Shown in pieces: positions 38,179 to 45,722 of a stretch of DNA of 64,000 bases. Numbering within the stretch: the first letter of the stretch is position 1; each line of letters starts with the position of its first letter. This DNA comes from an uncultured Prevotella sp. (GTDB lineage Bacteria > Bacteroidota > Bacteroidia > Bacteroidales > Bacteroidaceae). The DNA lies in contig CALUFM010000031.1 in the NCBI GenBank assembly GCA_944319935.1, positions 104,364 through 168,363 of the forward strand, in the 5' to 3' direction. The position numbers and the translations under genes are program-made. A model generated the notes under the pieces. That model did no database searches and had not been told where the DNA came from. It was given only the letters and a program-made list of their open reading frames with translations.

Positions 38179-39266
38179 TGGGAACGCCGATAAAAGACGC
38201 TACGCCGATAAGGCGCGTCTACCATATAAACGAGAAGCTGCCCGATGGCGTCAGGGTGTCAAAGACCAGTGTGCAAGACGGCGACACGTTTGAGATAGCC
38301 TACTTTACATCGGGCTGTGCCCCTACCATATTGAGGTTTACCGCCGGCAACAGGTACAAACACTTCACGTACTCAGGTGATGAAATCATCGTGCATGACG
38401 CCAAGACGGCAGGCGTAACCCTGCAACGCCGCATACGGCTAAATGTCATGTCGGAAGACGGCCGGCCAGTCACTGGTCTGCAGGTGTGGTGCAACGACCA
38501 AAGCTGCGGCGTGAAAGACGGCTACGTAACCCTGTCCTCACCCGATGCGCACGGCGCGTACCACGTCACTGTCGGCGCATACGGCTACAAGCCGAAAAAG
38601 CTACACCTGACCGATGATAACATCAACAGGGGTATTGTGCATGTAAGTCTGAAGACCGATACCGTAACTGTGCCAGTGAAGCTGTACGTAAACGGCACAA
38701 TCATAGAAGACCAAGTGAGCCTGAAAGGCAACAGCCCCCTGCTGCCCTACTTGAAAGAGGCACAGGGCGACGAGCTGAACAAGCACAAGTTCAACACCGT
38801 ATACGGAGCTGACGGCAGACCCATGGCCGACGGCAAGACGAAAGACGGCCATGGCGGCGGCAAGAAACCGTCGAAAGCCAAGCAACTGCTCGCCCTTATA
38901 GGCGGCCTCATAGCCGCCCTGTACATCCTCTACGCCATCGTCATCATGGCGTTTGACGCCACACTGTGGCCTTTCAACATCTTTGAAGACAAAAAGCCGG
39001 CACAGGTTGAGCAGCAAACTGAAAACCCGTATGTTGAAAACGATGAAAACACTGGCGAGCAGCAAGCCGACGACGACACGCAGGAGGACATCGACACTGC
39101 CTTCACACCTCCTCCACCGCAATCCGCGCCTGAACCGGCGAAAGCCGAACAGCAACATCCGCGCAAAACGCAGCCGAAAAACGTATATAAAAAAAATGAC
39201 GGTGCCAAAGGCAGCAATAAACAAGGCAAAGAACAACCACAAAAAAAGCTTAATTCAGGAGTATAA
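38178..39266 (+). CDS. Single-span membrane protein (shorter paralogue)
   Basis: A 362-residue paralogue of the protein at 35111. It corresponds to that protein from about residue 200 on, lacking the AT-rich N-terminal domain and about 110 residues of the periplasmic helical part. A membrane span (LLALIGGLIAALYILYAIV, about residues 236-257) follows the Lys/Gly-rich linker. A 118-bp stretch (38768-38885) is identical to 36283-36400, so duplication or gene conversion is recent. The ATG overlaps the stop of the 54-residue ORF. Confidence 0.78.
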   Translation: MGTPIKDATPIRRVYHINEKLPDGVRVSKTSVQDGDTFEIAYFTSGCAPTILRFTAGNRYKHFTYSGDEIIVHDAKTAGVTLQRRIRLNVMSEDGRPVTGLQVWCNDQSCGVKDGYVTLSSPDAHGAYHVTVGAYGYKPKKLHLTDDNINRGIVHVSLKTDTVTVPVKLYVNGTIIEDQVSLKGNSPLLPYLKEAQGDELNKHKFNTVYGADGRPMADGKTKDGHGGGKKPSKAKQLLALIGGLIAALYILYAIVIMAFDATLWPFNIFEDKKPAQVEQQTENPYVENDENTGEQQADDDTQEDIDTAFTPPPPQSAPEPAKAEQQHPRKTQPKNVYKKNDGAKGSNKQGKEQPQKKLNSGV

Positions 39267-39289
39267 CAACGACAAAACAATTTTGAACA

Positions 39290-40117
39290 ATGAAAACAGT
39301 AATAAACATATTGAAAACAGCCCTGCTGCTCGCCGCGACCCTGCCATGCGCCATGGCGCAGGCGCAGGAAGCCGCCAAAGACTCGGCCAAGACGAAAGAA
39401 ACCGAGAACGAGGCGATGGAGACAGTAATAAAAGTGTACCAGAAGCAACTCGACGAACGTGACAAACAAATAGAAAGCCTGAAAGCCGTCGAGACGAAAC
39501 TCAACGACAGCATAGCCACGCTGAACAAGCTGCTGGCCAAACAGGAGGCCGACACAAAACAGCAGCTCAAGGCTTCGGCAGGGACGGAAGAGAAGATGAA
39601 CAGCCTGAAGGCGAAGTACGACGAGCTGGCATGCGCAGTATCGACGCTCGACGGCATAGTGTACAAGAACTGCCTGCTGTATCCCCTCGAAACACGCTAC
39701 GACTACAAGCTGATAGCCGATGCTGTGCGCGCCGTCAACTCGTTCAGCCAGTTGCCGACGGCGAAAAGCCCCGAGTTCGAGCAATACAAAAAGACGTACC
39801 TGCCCCTGCTGAAGCGATACGGTGAGTACAACGAAGAGCTGAGAAGCTTCTTCGCGCAGTGTTTTGAATTCATCAAAGCTAAAAACAACATCGTAGGCGA
39901 TGGTCACCGCGACAAGTTCACGCGTGAACTCGAAGCCCTGCCCTACTACCAGAAGTGCTACAAGGGCAGGAACAACCCGCCTTACAGCTCGATAGTATAC
40001 CTTGACGAGGCCATCAACAAGTTCAAGGCCATCATCGCCAAGACGGGCGACGTGAGCAAGGAAATGGAAGAACTCATCAAAAGCATAGAACCTAAACAAA
40101 ACACTAACGGACAATGA
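39290..40117 (+). CDS. Periplasmic coiled-coil protein of the srfBC locus
   Basis: A 275-residue secreted protein: signal peptide (LPCAMAQAQ), then a coiled coil over about residues 40-115 (VYQKQLDERDKQIESLKAVE), then a helical C-terminal domain. No family was recognised. It overlaps the outer-membrane protein gene by four bases (ATGA), so the two are probably made together. A role as a periplasmic bridge is an inference. Confidence 0.75.
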   Translation: MKTVINILKTALLLAATLPCAMAQAQEAAKDSAKTKETENEAMETVIKVYQKQLDERDKQIESLKAVETKLNDSIATLNKLLAKQEADTKQQLKASAGTEEKMNSLKAKYDELACAVSTLDGIVYKNCLLYPLETRYDYKLIADAVRAVNSFSQLPTAKSPEFEQYKKTYLPLLKRYGEYNEELRSFFAQCFEFIKAKNNIVGDGHRDKFTRELEALPYYQKCYKGRNNPPYSSIVYLDEAINKFKAIIAKTGDVSKEMEELIKSIEPKQNTNGQ

Positions 40118-41715
40118 AAAAGGCAATATACATGGTGCTTGCACTGGCATTGGCACTCAACACCGCACACGCTACAACTACGGCAACGACAGAGAAATCA
40201 GCCATTGCCAACTTCGCCGGCGACGACAAGAACAAAGTGGAAGCCCAATTAAGACTTGCAAGGCATCTCATTGAGGTAAAAAGGAATTATGAAAGGGCGA
40301 AGAACGAGATAAACAAAGCCTTGAATATAGACCCCGACAACGCCGAGGCCAACGAGCTACTCGAGCTGTGCAACCAACTGATTGCGGAGGAAAAGGCGGC
40401 CAAGGCGCGCGCCGAGCTTGAGGCTTACAACGCCGCTTGCACGGCCGGCACGGTGGAAGCCCTGCAGGCGTTCATAGCCAACAACAAGGACAGCAAGTAC
40501 GCGAAAAACGCGCAAGAGCGCATCGACGACTACAAGCTGTGGGCGACGGCATCAGCAGCCGGCACGAAAGAAGCCTACAACCAATATCTCGCCCAGTCGA
40601 AAACCAAGGCCTACAAGCAGGATGCCGAGCAGAAAATACGCCAAATAGAAATGGAAGAGGCATGGGAGAAATGCGCCGCCGCCCCGTCAATAGAGGGCCT
40701 CAGCAGCTATCTTGCCGCCTATCCCGGCTCGGCACACGACGCCGAGGCCAAGTACCAACTGAACATTCTCAAGGGCGAGAAGAGCTATGCGCAAAACGAC
40801 TATGCCACGGCTTACGACTACTTCTCGGCAGCCGACGCCGCACGCACGCTTGAGGGCACGGCACGCGAACATTATGAAAATGTGCTTGAATGGCGCAAGT
40901 TCAACGAAGTGATGGCCAGCAGCGACATATACGCGGTAAAATCATACCTTGGTTCGCTATCATACAGCAACCCTTATCGCAATAAAGTGTCAAACCATTG
41001 CGCCCTGCTCTTGGCCAAGGAGCTTGACATGCATTCAACTGACGAGACCTGCGACAACGCGCTGTCATACGCAAAGGACGAGCAGACACGTACAGCCGTG
41101 CAGGGATACATCCGCGCGGCCAACAACGCCCGCGCCCAGTACCGCCGCCAACAGCGCAAATACGCGCGCAAACGCTGGTGGAAGGAGAACTTCAAGTGGG
41201 GAATAGAGGGCGACTTCGAGACCAATCTCAACGGCGAATACGCCGGCACGGGCATGATGTACTCAGCCGGACTCGTGTTCCGCTTCGGCGGATACCAGCA
41301 CGTGTTCAACATGACCTTGGGTGTGAAATACCGCTGGATTACGGCCAAGGCGAAAGACTCCGAGGACGACCTTTATTACAGTGACGAAAGCTCATGGTCG
41401 GCCAGCGCGGGAGCCATAGGCATACCTCTCAACCTGCGCTTCAACGTGGCCGAGGTGTCAAAGCGCAGCCGCTTTTTCATCGGCGCGGGCATGGAGTACG
41501 GAGCGGCAGTGTTTGAGGACAAGGTGCTTGAGGGCGGCTACGAGAGCAGCTACTTCGCCCTGATGCCCCAAATAGGCATCACCAGCCCCAACTTCGACAT
41601 CTTGCTCTACTGGAAGACTTACCTGAAAAGTCCTTACACCGACGACGTCACCGACTACCTCAAAGAGTGCAAGACCGACAACATGATAGGCATACAGATG
41701 GCCATCATGTTCTGA
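40114..41715 (+). CDS. Outer-membrane protein with helical repeats and C-terminal beta-barrel
   Basis: A 533-residue protein with a signal peptide (ALNTAHA). Residues 40-95 contain a TPR-like unit (YERAKNEINKALNIDPDNAEA). Residues 100-215 contain three AY..YL..xP.S.YA..A repeats of the same style as those in the GTPase at 33434. The last 170 residues show alternating beta strands (GIEGDFETNLNGEYAGTGMM to the terminal F), typical of an 8-strand barrel. It closes the locus and is followed by a terminator. Inference: outer-membrane anchor of the envelope-spanning assembly. Confidence 0.8.
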   Translation: MKKAIYMVLALALALNTAHATTTATTEKSAIANFAGDDKNKVEAQLRLARHLIEVKRNYERAKNEINKALNIDPDNAEANELLELCNQLIAEEKAAKARAELEAYNAACTAGTVEALQAFIANNKDSKYAKNAQERIDDYKLWATASAAGTKEAYNQYLAQSKTKAYKQDAEQKIRQIEMEEAWEKCAAAPSIEGLSSYLAAYPGSAHDAEAKYQLNILKGEKSYAQNDYATAYDYFSAADAARTLEGTAREHYENVLEWRKFNEVMASSDIYAVKSYLGSLSYSNPYRNKVSNHCALLLAKELDMHSTDETCDNALSYAKDEQTRTAVQGYIRAANNARAQYRRQQRKYARKRWWKENFKWGIEGDFETNLNGEYAGTGMMYSAGLVFRFGGYQHVFNMTLGVKYRWITAKAKDSEDDLYYSDESSWSASAGAIGIPLNLRFNVAEVSKRSRFFIGAGMEYGAAVFEDKVLEGGYESSYFALMPQIGITSPNFDILLYWKTYLKSPYTDDVTDYLKECKTDNMIGIQMAIMF

Positions 41716-41739
41716 CAACGGCGCATGGCGCCTTTCAAC

Positions 41740-41789
41740 GCGAAAACCTCCACGGCTCAAGTATCAAGAGAGTCGTGGAGGCATTTCGC
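41740..41789. terminator. Bidirectional terminator at the end of the srfBC locus
   Basis: GCGAAAACCTCCACG (41740-41754) pairs with CGTGGAGGCATTTCGC (41774-41789) with one extra base, between two convergent genes. Confidence 0.7.
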
Positions 41790-41822
41790 TTTCAAACGAT
41801 GCGGGTCAAGGAAAGCCGACAA

Positions 41823-42659
41823 TCACTTTGACAAACAATAATGGTTTTCTAAAATGTATTCTTCAACGTCACCGCCATCAGCTTTTGTACATTCAATGAT
41901 GTAATTCCCATCGTCGTTAGTTCCAACATATCTTATGCTTTCATACTCAAAGTCCAAACTGCCATACCCGAGATAATCCAACAGGCCGTAACGCCCGTTC
42001 TTCACGGCCAAGAGCCAGCCGTTGTCATAAAACTCGAGACTGTCATACCTTGCCGGAAGCACAACCGCGCCAGTAGACTTAGACACCATGCCGTACATGC
42101 CGTTGGCCGAGAAAAAGTCGGCCCCGTACATAAGGTTGGTGTCCTCGAGCAACAAGCTTTCAGTATCCAAATCAAATATCGAGCCTATACCGTCGTCGTA
42201 ATAACTGTAAGCGATGTCGCCGCGAGTGTAAATGCTCTCACCCCTGAACAGCTCACGACCGAACTTGTTACATACAACTTTTTCATCTAAACAAGAGCGA
42301 TAGAGATAGTCATCATCCTCGCCAACCCACCCCGCAGCACAATACTTCTCAACAAAATACCAGTACAAGAGAACGCCAACGGCCAGCGGCACGGCGTGGA
42401 CGAAAACATTTGCGAATTTGAACATCCTCACGCCCGTCTTCCTGCCCTTGAGCCTGTCGCGGACGACAAGGAACAGATGGACGACAAAGGCCAAGGCCGA
42501 CACTGCTATTATTATTATGGGTAAAAACTTTTCGATATAATCTTGCCCAGCCACCCACGCCGTGAACGGCACAAAAAACGACACAGCCAGCGACCACACA
42601 CCTATGGACACCAGCCCCGCGAAGACGTAAAGCAACGCGAAAAGAAACTTTCTCATCAA
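41823..42659 (-). CDS. Membrane protein with WG-type repeats
   Basis: A 278-residue protein. Three membrane spans in the first 100 residues are followed by an extracytoplasmic or cytoplasmic domain with WG/KWG-like repeats (GMYGMVSKSTGAVVLPARYD, NGRYGLLDYLG). Such repeats form beta-propeller-like structures in many Bacteroidetes proteins of unknown function. An alternative start is the next Met, three bases downstream. It is less GC-rich than the neighbours and converges on the srfBC locus; a functional link is not shown. Confidence 0.72.
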   Translation of the reverse strand: MMRKFLFALLYVFAGLVSIGVWSLAVSFFVPFTAWVAGQDYIEKFLPIIIIAVSALAFVVHLFLVVRDRLKGRKTGVRMFKFANVFVHAVPLAVGVLLYWYFVEKYCAAGWVGEDDDYLYRSCLDEKVVCNKFGRELFRGESIYTRGDIAYSYYDDGIGSIFDLDTESLLLEDTNLMYGADFFSANGMYGMVSKSTGAVVLPARYDSLEFYDNGWLLAVKNGRYGLLDYLGYGSLDFEYESIRYVGTNDDGNYIIECTKADGGDVEEYILENHYCLSK

Positions 42660-42699
42660 ACCTACTTTTTTATTTAGAGAAAAACTTCCGCCACCCCGT

Positions 42700-42725
42700 G
42701 TAGGGGCAGACCCGTGTGTCTGCCC
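42700..42725. repeat. GGGCAGACCCGTGTGTCT hairpin repeat
   Basis: A 26-bp copy of the palindromic element also found at 3808. It lies in the gap upstream of the WG-repeat gene. Confidence 0.85.
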
Positions 42726-42899
42726 TTTGCAACACAGAAATGACTCTTATTTTATAATAGGGCATACACGCATGTACGCCCCTGCACGATGTGGCGGAAA
42801 AACATGGAAAACGCAGCGCGCCGGTTTCCCTGCCACCGGCCTTCGAGACACGATGGCGAGAAGCTGGCGCACTAATATTCATGAACATCGGCCACGCCA

Positions 42900-43475
42900 C
42901 TAACCGAACAGCGCGGACATGAAGCCGAACGCAAAGCTCAAGATGCCGCCCACCACGCCGAGACCCACGCTGATGAACAGCCACAGGCGGGCGTTCTTGT
43001 TGGCAGCCTCGGCCTGCTCGTAGTCGCCAAGCTCGAAAGCCGAGTTAGACTTGTTTGCGTAAACTATCGAGGCTACGCCCGTAGGCACGCAGCAAAGCAC
43101 CGTGGCCAGGATGGCCCATACAAGATAGTTAGTGCGCTGGGCGGCCATCGTGGCACGGTCAGGCTGGCCGCCGCCATACTGCCCCTGCTGGCCGCCATAC
43201 TGGCTGCGCCCGCCGCCGTATTGCGCTTGGCCGCTGTTGTTCACCTGCTGTCCGTAAGGCGGAGGCGTCTGTCCGCCGCCGGGAGGCGGTGGAGGTGTCC
43301 CAGCGTCCAAGAACGGTTGCAACTCAGCAACGTCGCGTGCCGGTGTCCATTCCTTCATTCCCGCACACCAAACCAAAGTATCCACAGGCAAGCCCAAGCG
43401 TCCGAACTCCTCGGCAGTCACCTTTCCTTCCTGCTTGCCGTTCAAGATGTAATAATAGTAATTCATATTTTTCAT
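42900..43475 (-). CDS. GYF-like and CD225/dispanin-type membrane protein
   Basis: A 191-residue protein. The N-terminus (MNYYYYILNGKQEGKVTAEE ... VWCAGMKEWTPARDV) matches the GYF_2 (DUF4339) domain. A Gly/Pro/Gln/Tyr-rich linker follows (QYGGG repeats). The C-terminus has two membrane spans separated by GVASIVYANKSNSAFELGDYEQAEAAN, the CD225/dispanin pattern. Function in bacteria is unknown. Start 43475 is chosen; 43466 (MNYYYY) is an equally plausible start. A -7 box (TAAATTTG) is at 43574-43581 on the minus strand. Confidence 0.85.
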   Translation of the reverse strand: MKNMNYYYYILNGKQEGKVTAEEFGRLGLPVDTLVWCAGMKEWTPARDVAELQPFLDAGTPPPPPGGGQTPPPYGQQVNNSGQAQYGGGRSQYGGQQGQYGGGQPDRATMAAQRTNYLVWAILATVLCCVPTGVASIVYANKSNSAFELGDYEQAEAANKNARLWLFISVGLGVVGGILSFAFGFMSALFG

Positions 43476-43769
43476 GATTTTAGAAGCACGACACCACAAT
43501 CAATTGACAGACTTACACTGACTGAAAAAATCCATGATGCGCCTTCAAGTTAATTAAATTCCTTTACCAACAGCAAATTTAATGAAAATTTTTATAAACT
43601 AACACATCTTTTGCTACATTTTATTCAATGTAAACGCAAATGTTTTCTTAATGTAGAAAAATGGATGACACTTTTACAGACGGCTTGTCTGTTTGCCCGC
43701 TGTCAGCCAAAACATGGCTTTTCGCGGGGTGGAAGGTGATGGACGGGGCGGCAAGAGGCGGCGAAACGC

Positions 43770-44160
43770 AGGGTGTGGAAAACCGTGTGGAAAACCGTGT
43801 GGATAAACATGGCAATATCCACCGGCAAGGGGCAAGGGGGCAAGGACGTGTGGAAATCAACAGGTTTATACAGGGCTGGCGCACAGCTTTTCAACACTTT
43901 CACGCCTGGAAATGTTATGAACTTATCAAACAAGCCCGATGCGGCGCGGATTGTTGAAAACAGGCGTTACGCCTTGACAGCCAGCGCGTAAGAGTTAATT
44001 TGGCGTGTGGAAAAGACGACGCTTAACAATAATAACATGAAAACAAAGGATTTCGGCAGGAAGTTTTGCACAAATCAACGGCACATCATAAGGAAACATT
44101 TTGTTTTTTCAAAAAAAGAGAAAAGAGTATAATTATGAAATGGTGTGTGGAAAACGGTGA
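43770..44160. other. Candidate chromosomal replication origin (DnaA-box cluster)
   Basis: Matches to TTWTNCACA: TGTGGAAAA at 43774 and 43786, TGTGGATAA at 43798 (consensus TTATCCACA on the minus strand), TGTGGAAAA at 44006 and 44146, TTTTGCACA at 44064. The first three are exactly 12 bp apart, in the same orientation. One-mismatch sites occur at 43849, 43888 and 43952. AT-rich DNA flanks the cluster (43540-43665 and 44093-44140) and could unwind. No credible gene lies in 43476-44423. dnaA is not in the window; in this phylum the origin and dnaA are often apart. Confidence 0.7.
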
Positions 44161-44243
44161 GGGGGCGTTTTTCTGGTCAGCAACCGGTTCCATTTTCTGG
44201 CGGGCTGCGCGCCCAGCGGTGCGTGTTTGAAGGGGGCTTTGCC

Positions 44244-44267
44244 GCGAGTGTATGGTAATACACTCGC
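44244..44267. terminator. Hairpin between origin-like region and nadA
   Basis: A perfect 10-bp stem (GCGAGTGTAT) with a 4-base loop, followed by TTT. It may isolate the origin-like region from transcription, or end a transcript leaving it. Confidence 0.5.
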
Positions 44268-44286
44268 TTTCTGTGGGCTGAAAAAG

Positions 44287-44317
44287 TTTGTTTATTGCGA
44301 AAAAACGATTACTTTTG
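44287..44317 (+). promoter_or_regulatory. nadA promoter
   Basis: TTTG (44287-44290), 19-bp spacer, TACTTTTG (44310-44317). The leader is about 100 bases. Confidence 0.75.
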
Positions 44318-44423
44318 CATCCGTAAGTATGCGTCAGGCTGGCGTGACGGGCGTTTTTCGTGAAACGGGCTCCGGTCGTGGCGGATTCAGGTTGGTTACA
44401 TTTTAAAACAGGATATTTTGACT

Positions 44424-45401
44424 ATGGTACGTGAAGAATGGAGAGAGGCGGGCTGCATCTGCGAGCCTGTGGCCGGCGGCGTTGACCTGAAGGCGGAGAT
44501 ACGGCGGATGTGCGGCGAGAAGAAGGCCGTGGTGATGGCTCACTATTACACGCCGGGCGATGTGCAGGACGTGGCCGACTTCGTTGGCGACTCGCTGGCC
44601 TTGGCGCGGCGCGCGGCCGAGACTGACGCCGAGGTCATCGTGATGTGCGGCGTGCATTTCATGGCTGAGACGTGCAAGCTGCTGTGCCCGGGCAAGAAGG
44701 TGCTGTGCCCCGACCTCAACGCGGGCTGCTCGCTGGCCGACTCGTGCCGGGCTGAGGACTTGGCGCGGATGAAGGCCGAGCATCCGGGATACAAGGTGGT
44801 GAGCTATGTCAACACTACGGCGGCCGTGAAGGCGTTGACCGACGTGGTTGTGACGAGCGGCAACGCGGAGCGCGTGGTGCGCCAGTTGCCCGAGGACGAG
44901 AAGCTCATCTTCGGCCCTGACCGCAACCTGGGCGACTACATCAACGCCGTGACGGGTCGCCGGATGCTGCTGTGGCAGGGCGGTTGCCACGTGCATGAGA
45001 GGTTCTCGGCGGAGGCCGTGAAGCGGCTGAAGGCCGGGCATCCCGGGGCTGTGGTGATGGCTCACTTGGAGTGTAGGGCTGACGTGCTGGCCTTGGCCGA
45101 CGTCAAGGGCTCTACGGCCGTCATGCTGAAGTACGCCGAGGAGCATCCCGACCGCGAGTACATCGTGGCCACCGAGGCCGGCATACTGCACGAGATGCGC
45201 AGGAAGTGCCCGCGGACGGTGTTCATGCCCGTGCCGCCCGAGCATGAGGCCGGCGGCTGCAACGAGTGTGAACACATGAAGCTGAACACGCTGCTGAAGC
45301 TTTACAACACGCTGAAGTATGAGTGGCCGGAGGTGGATGTGCCCGAGGACATCGCACGCGAGGCCGTCAAGCCGATTGAGAGGATGTTGGAGCTTTCTTG
45401 A
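44424..45401 (+). CDS. nadA: Quinolinate synthase A
   Basis: A 325-residue [4Fe-4S] enzyme that condenses iminoaspartate with dihydroxyacetone phosphate to quinolinate in NAD synthesis. Visible motifs are AHYYTPGDVQDVADFVGDS near the N-terminus, Cys in VMCGVHFMAETCK, WQGGCHVHERF and GGCNECEHMKLNTL, which include the three cluster cysteines. A TTG six bases upstream is in frame, but ATG at 44424 is preferred. nadB and nadC are not in the window. It reads away from the origin-like region. Confidence 0.96.
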   Translation: MVREEWREAGCICEPVAGGVDLKAEIRRMCGEKKAVVMAHYYTPGDVQDVADFVGDSLALARRAAETDAEVIVMCGVHFMAETCKLLCPGKKVLCPDLNAGCSLADSCRAEDLARMKAEHPGYKVVSYVNTTAAVKALTDVVVTSGNAERVVRQLPEDEKLIFGPDRNLGDYINAVTGRRMLLWQGGCHVHERFSAEAVKRLKAGHPGAVVMAHLECRADVLALADVKGSTAVMLKYAEEHPDREYIVATEAGILHEMRRKCPRTVFMPVPPEHEAGGCNECEHMKLNTLLKLYNTLKYEWPEVDVPEDIAREAVKPIERMLELS

Positions 45402-45402
45402 T

Positions 45403-45722
45403 AATTCATAATTCATAATTCATAATGCATAATGCATAATTGGGTTGGGAATTAACAAATAGATACTGTAGGGGCGGACCTGTGTGTCCGCCCTTATTGC
45501 TTGTCTGCTGATTATTTTTTGGATGATAGGCCGAATGAGCCAAATAGGCCGAATAGGCCGAATGAGCCTAATAAGCCAAATAGGCCGAATGAGCCTAATA
45601 GGCCTGATAAGCCAAATAGGCCTGATAAGCCTAATAAGCCTAATAAGCCAAATAGGCCTGATAGGCTTTCTGCTGACTGCTTGTCACTTGTCTGCTGACC
45701 GCTTGTCTGCTGTAAACTTGTT
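45403..45722. repeat. ATGAATT repeats, GGGCGGACC hairpin and composite repeat
   Basis: A 7-bp TTCATAA run (45403-45440), then the 26-bp hairpin element (45468-45493, with GGACC/GGTCC compensatory variation), then fifteen or more 9-bp units (AATAGGCCN) in one orientation only, ending in TCTGCTGACTGC units that run into the next gene's 3' end. Confidence 0.85.

Noticed and set aside
43661..43957. A 98-codon open frame in the origin-like region
   Set aside because: No family, odd composition (repeats of VENR from TGTGGAAAA boxes) and no promoter; the DnaA boxes explain the sequence.
44418..44423. TTG start for nadA
   Set aside because: ATG six bases later gives a normal N-terminus; TTG starts are rare in this phylum.
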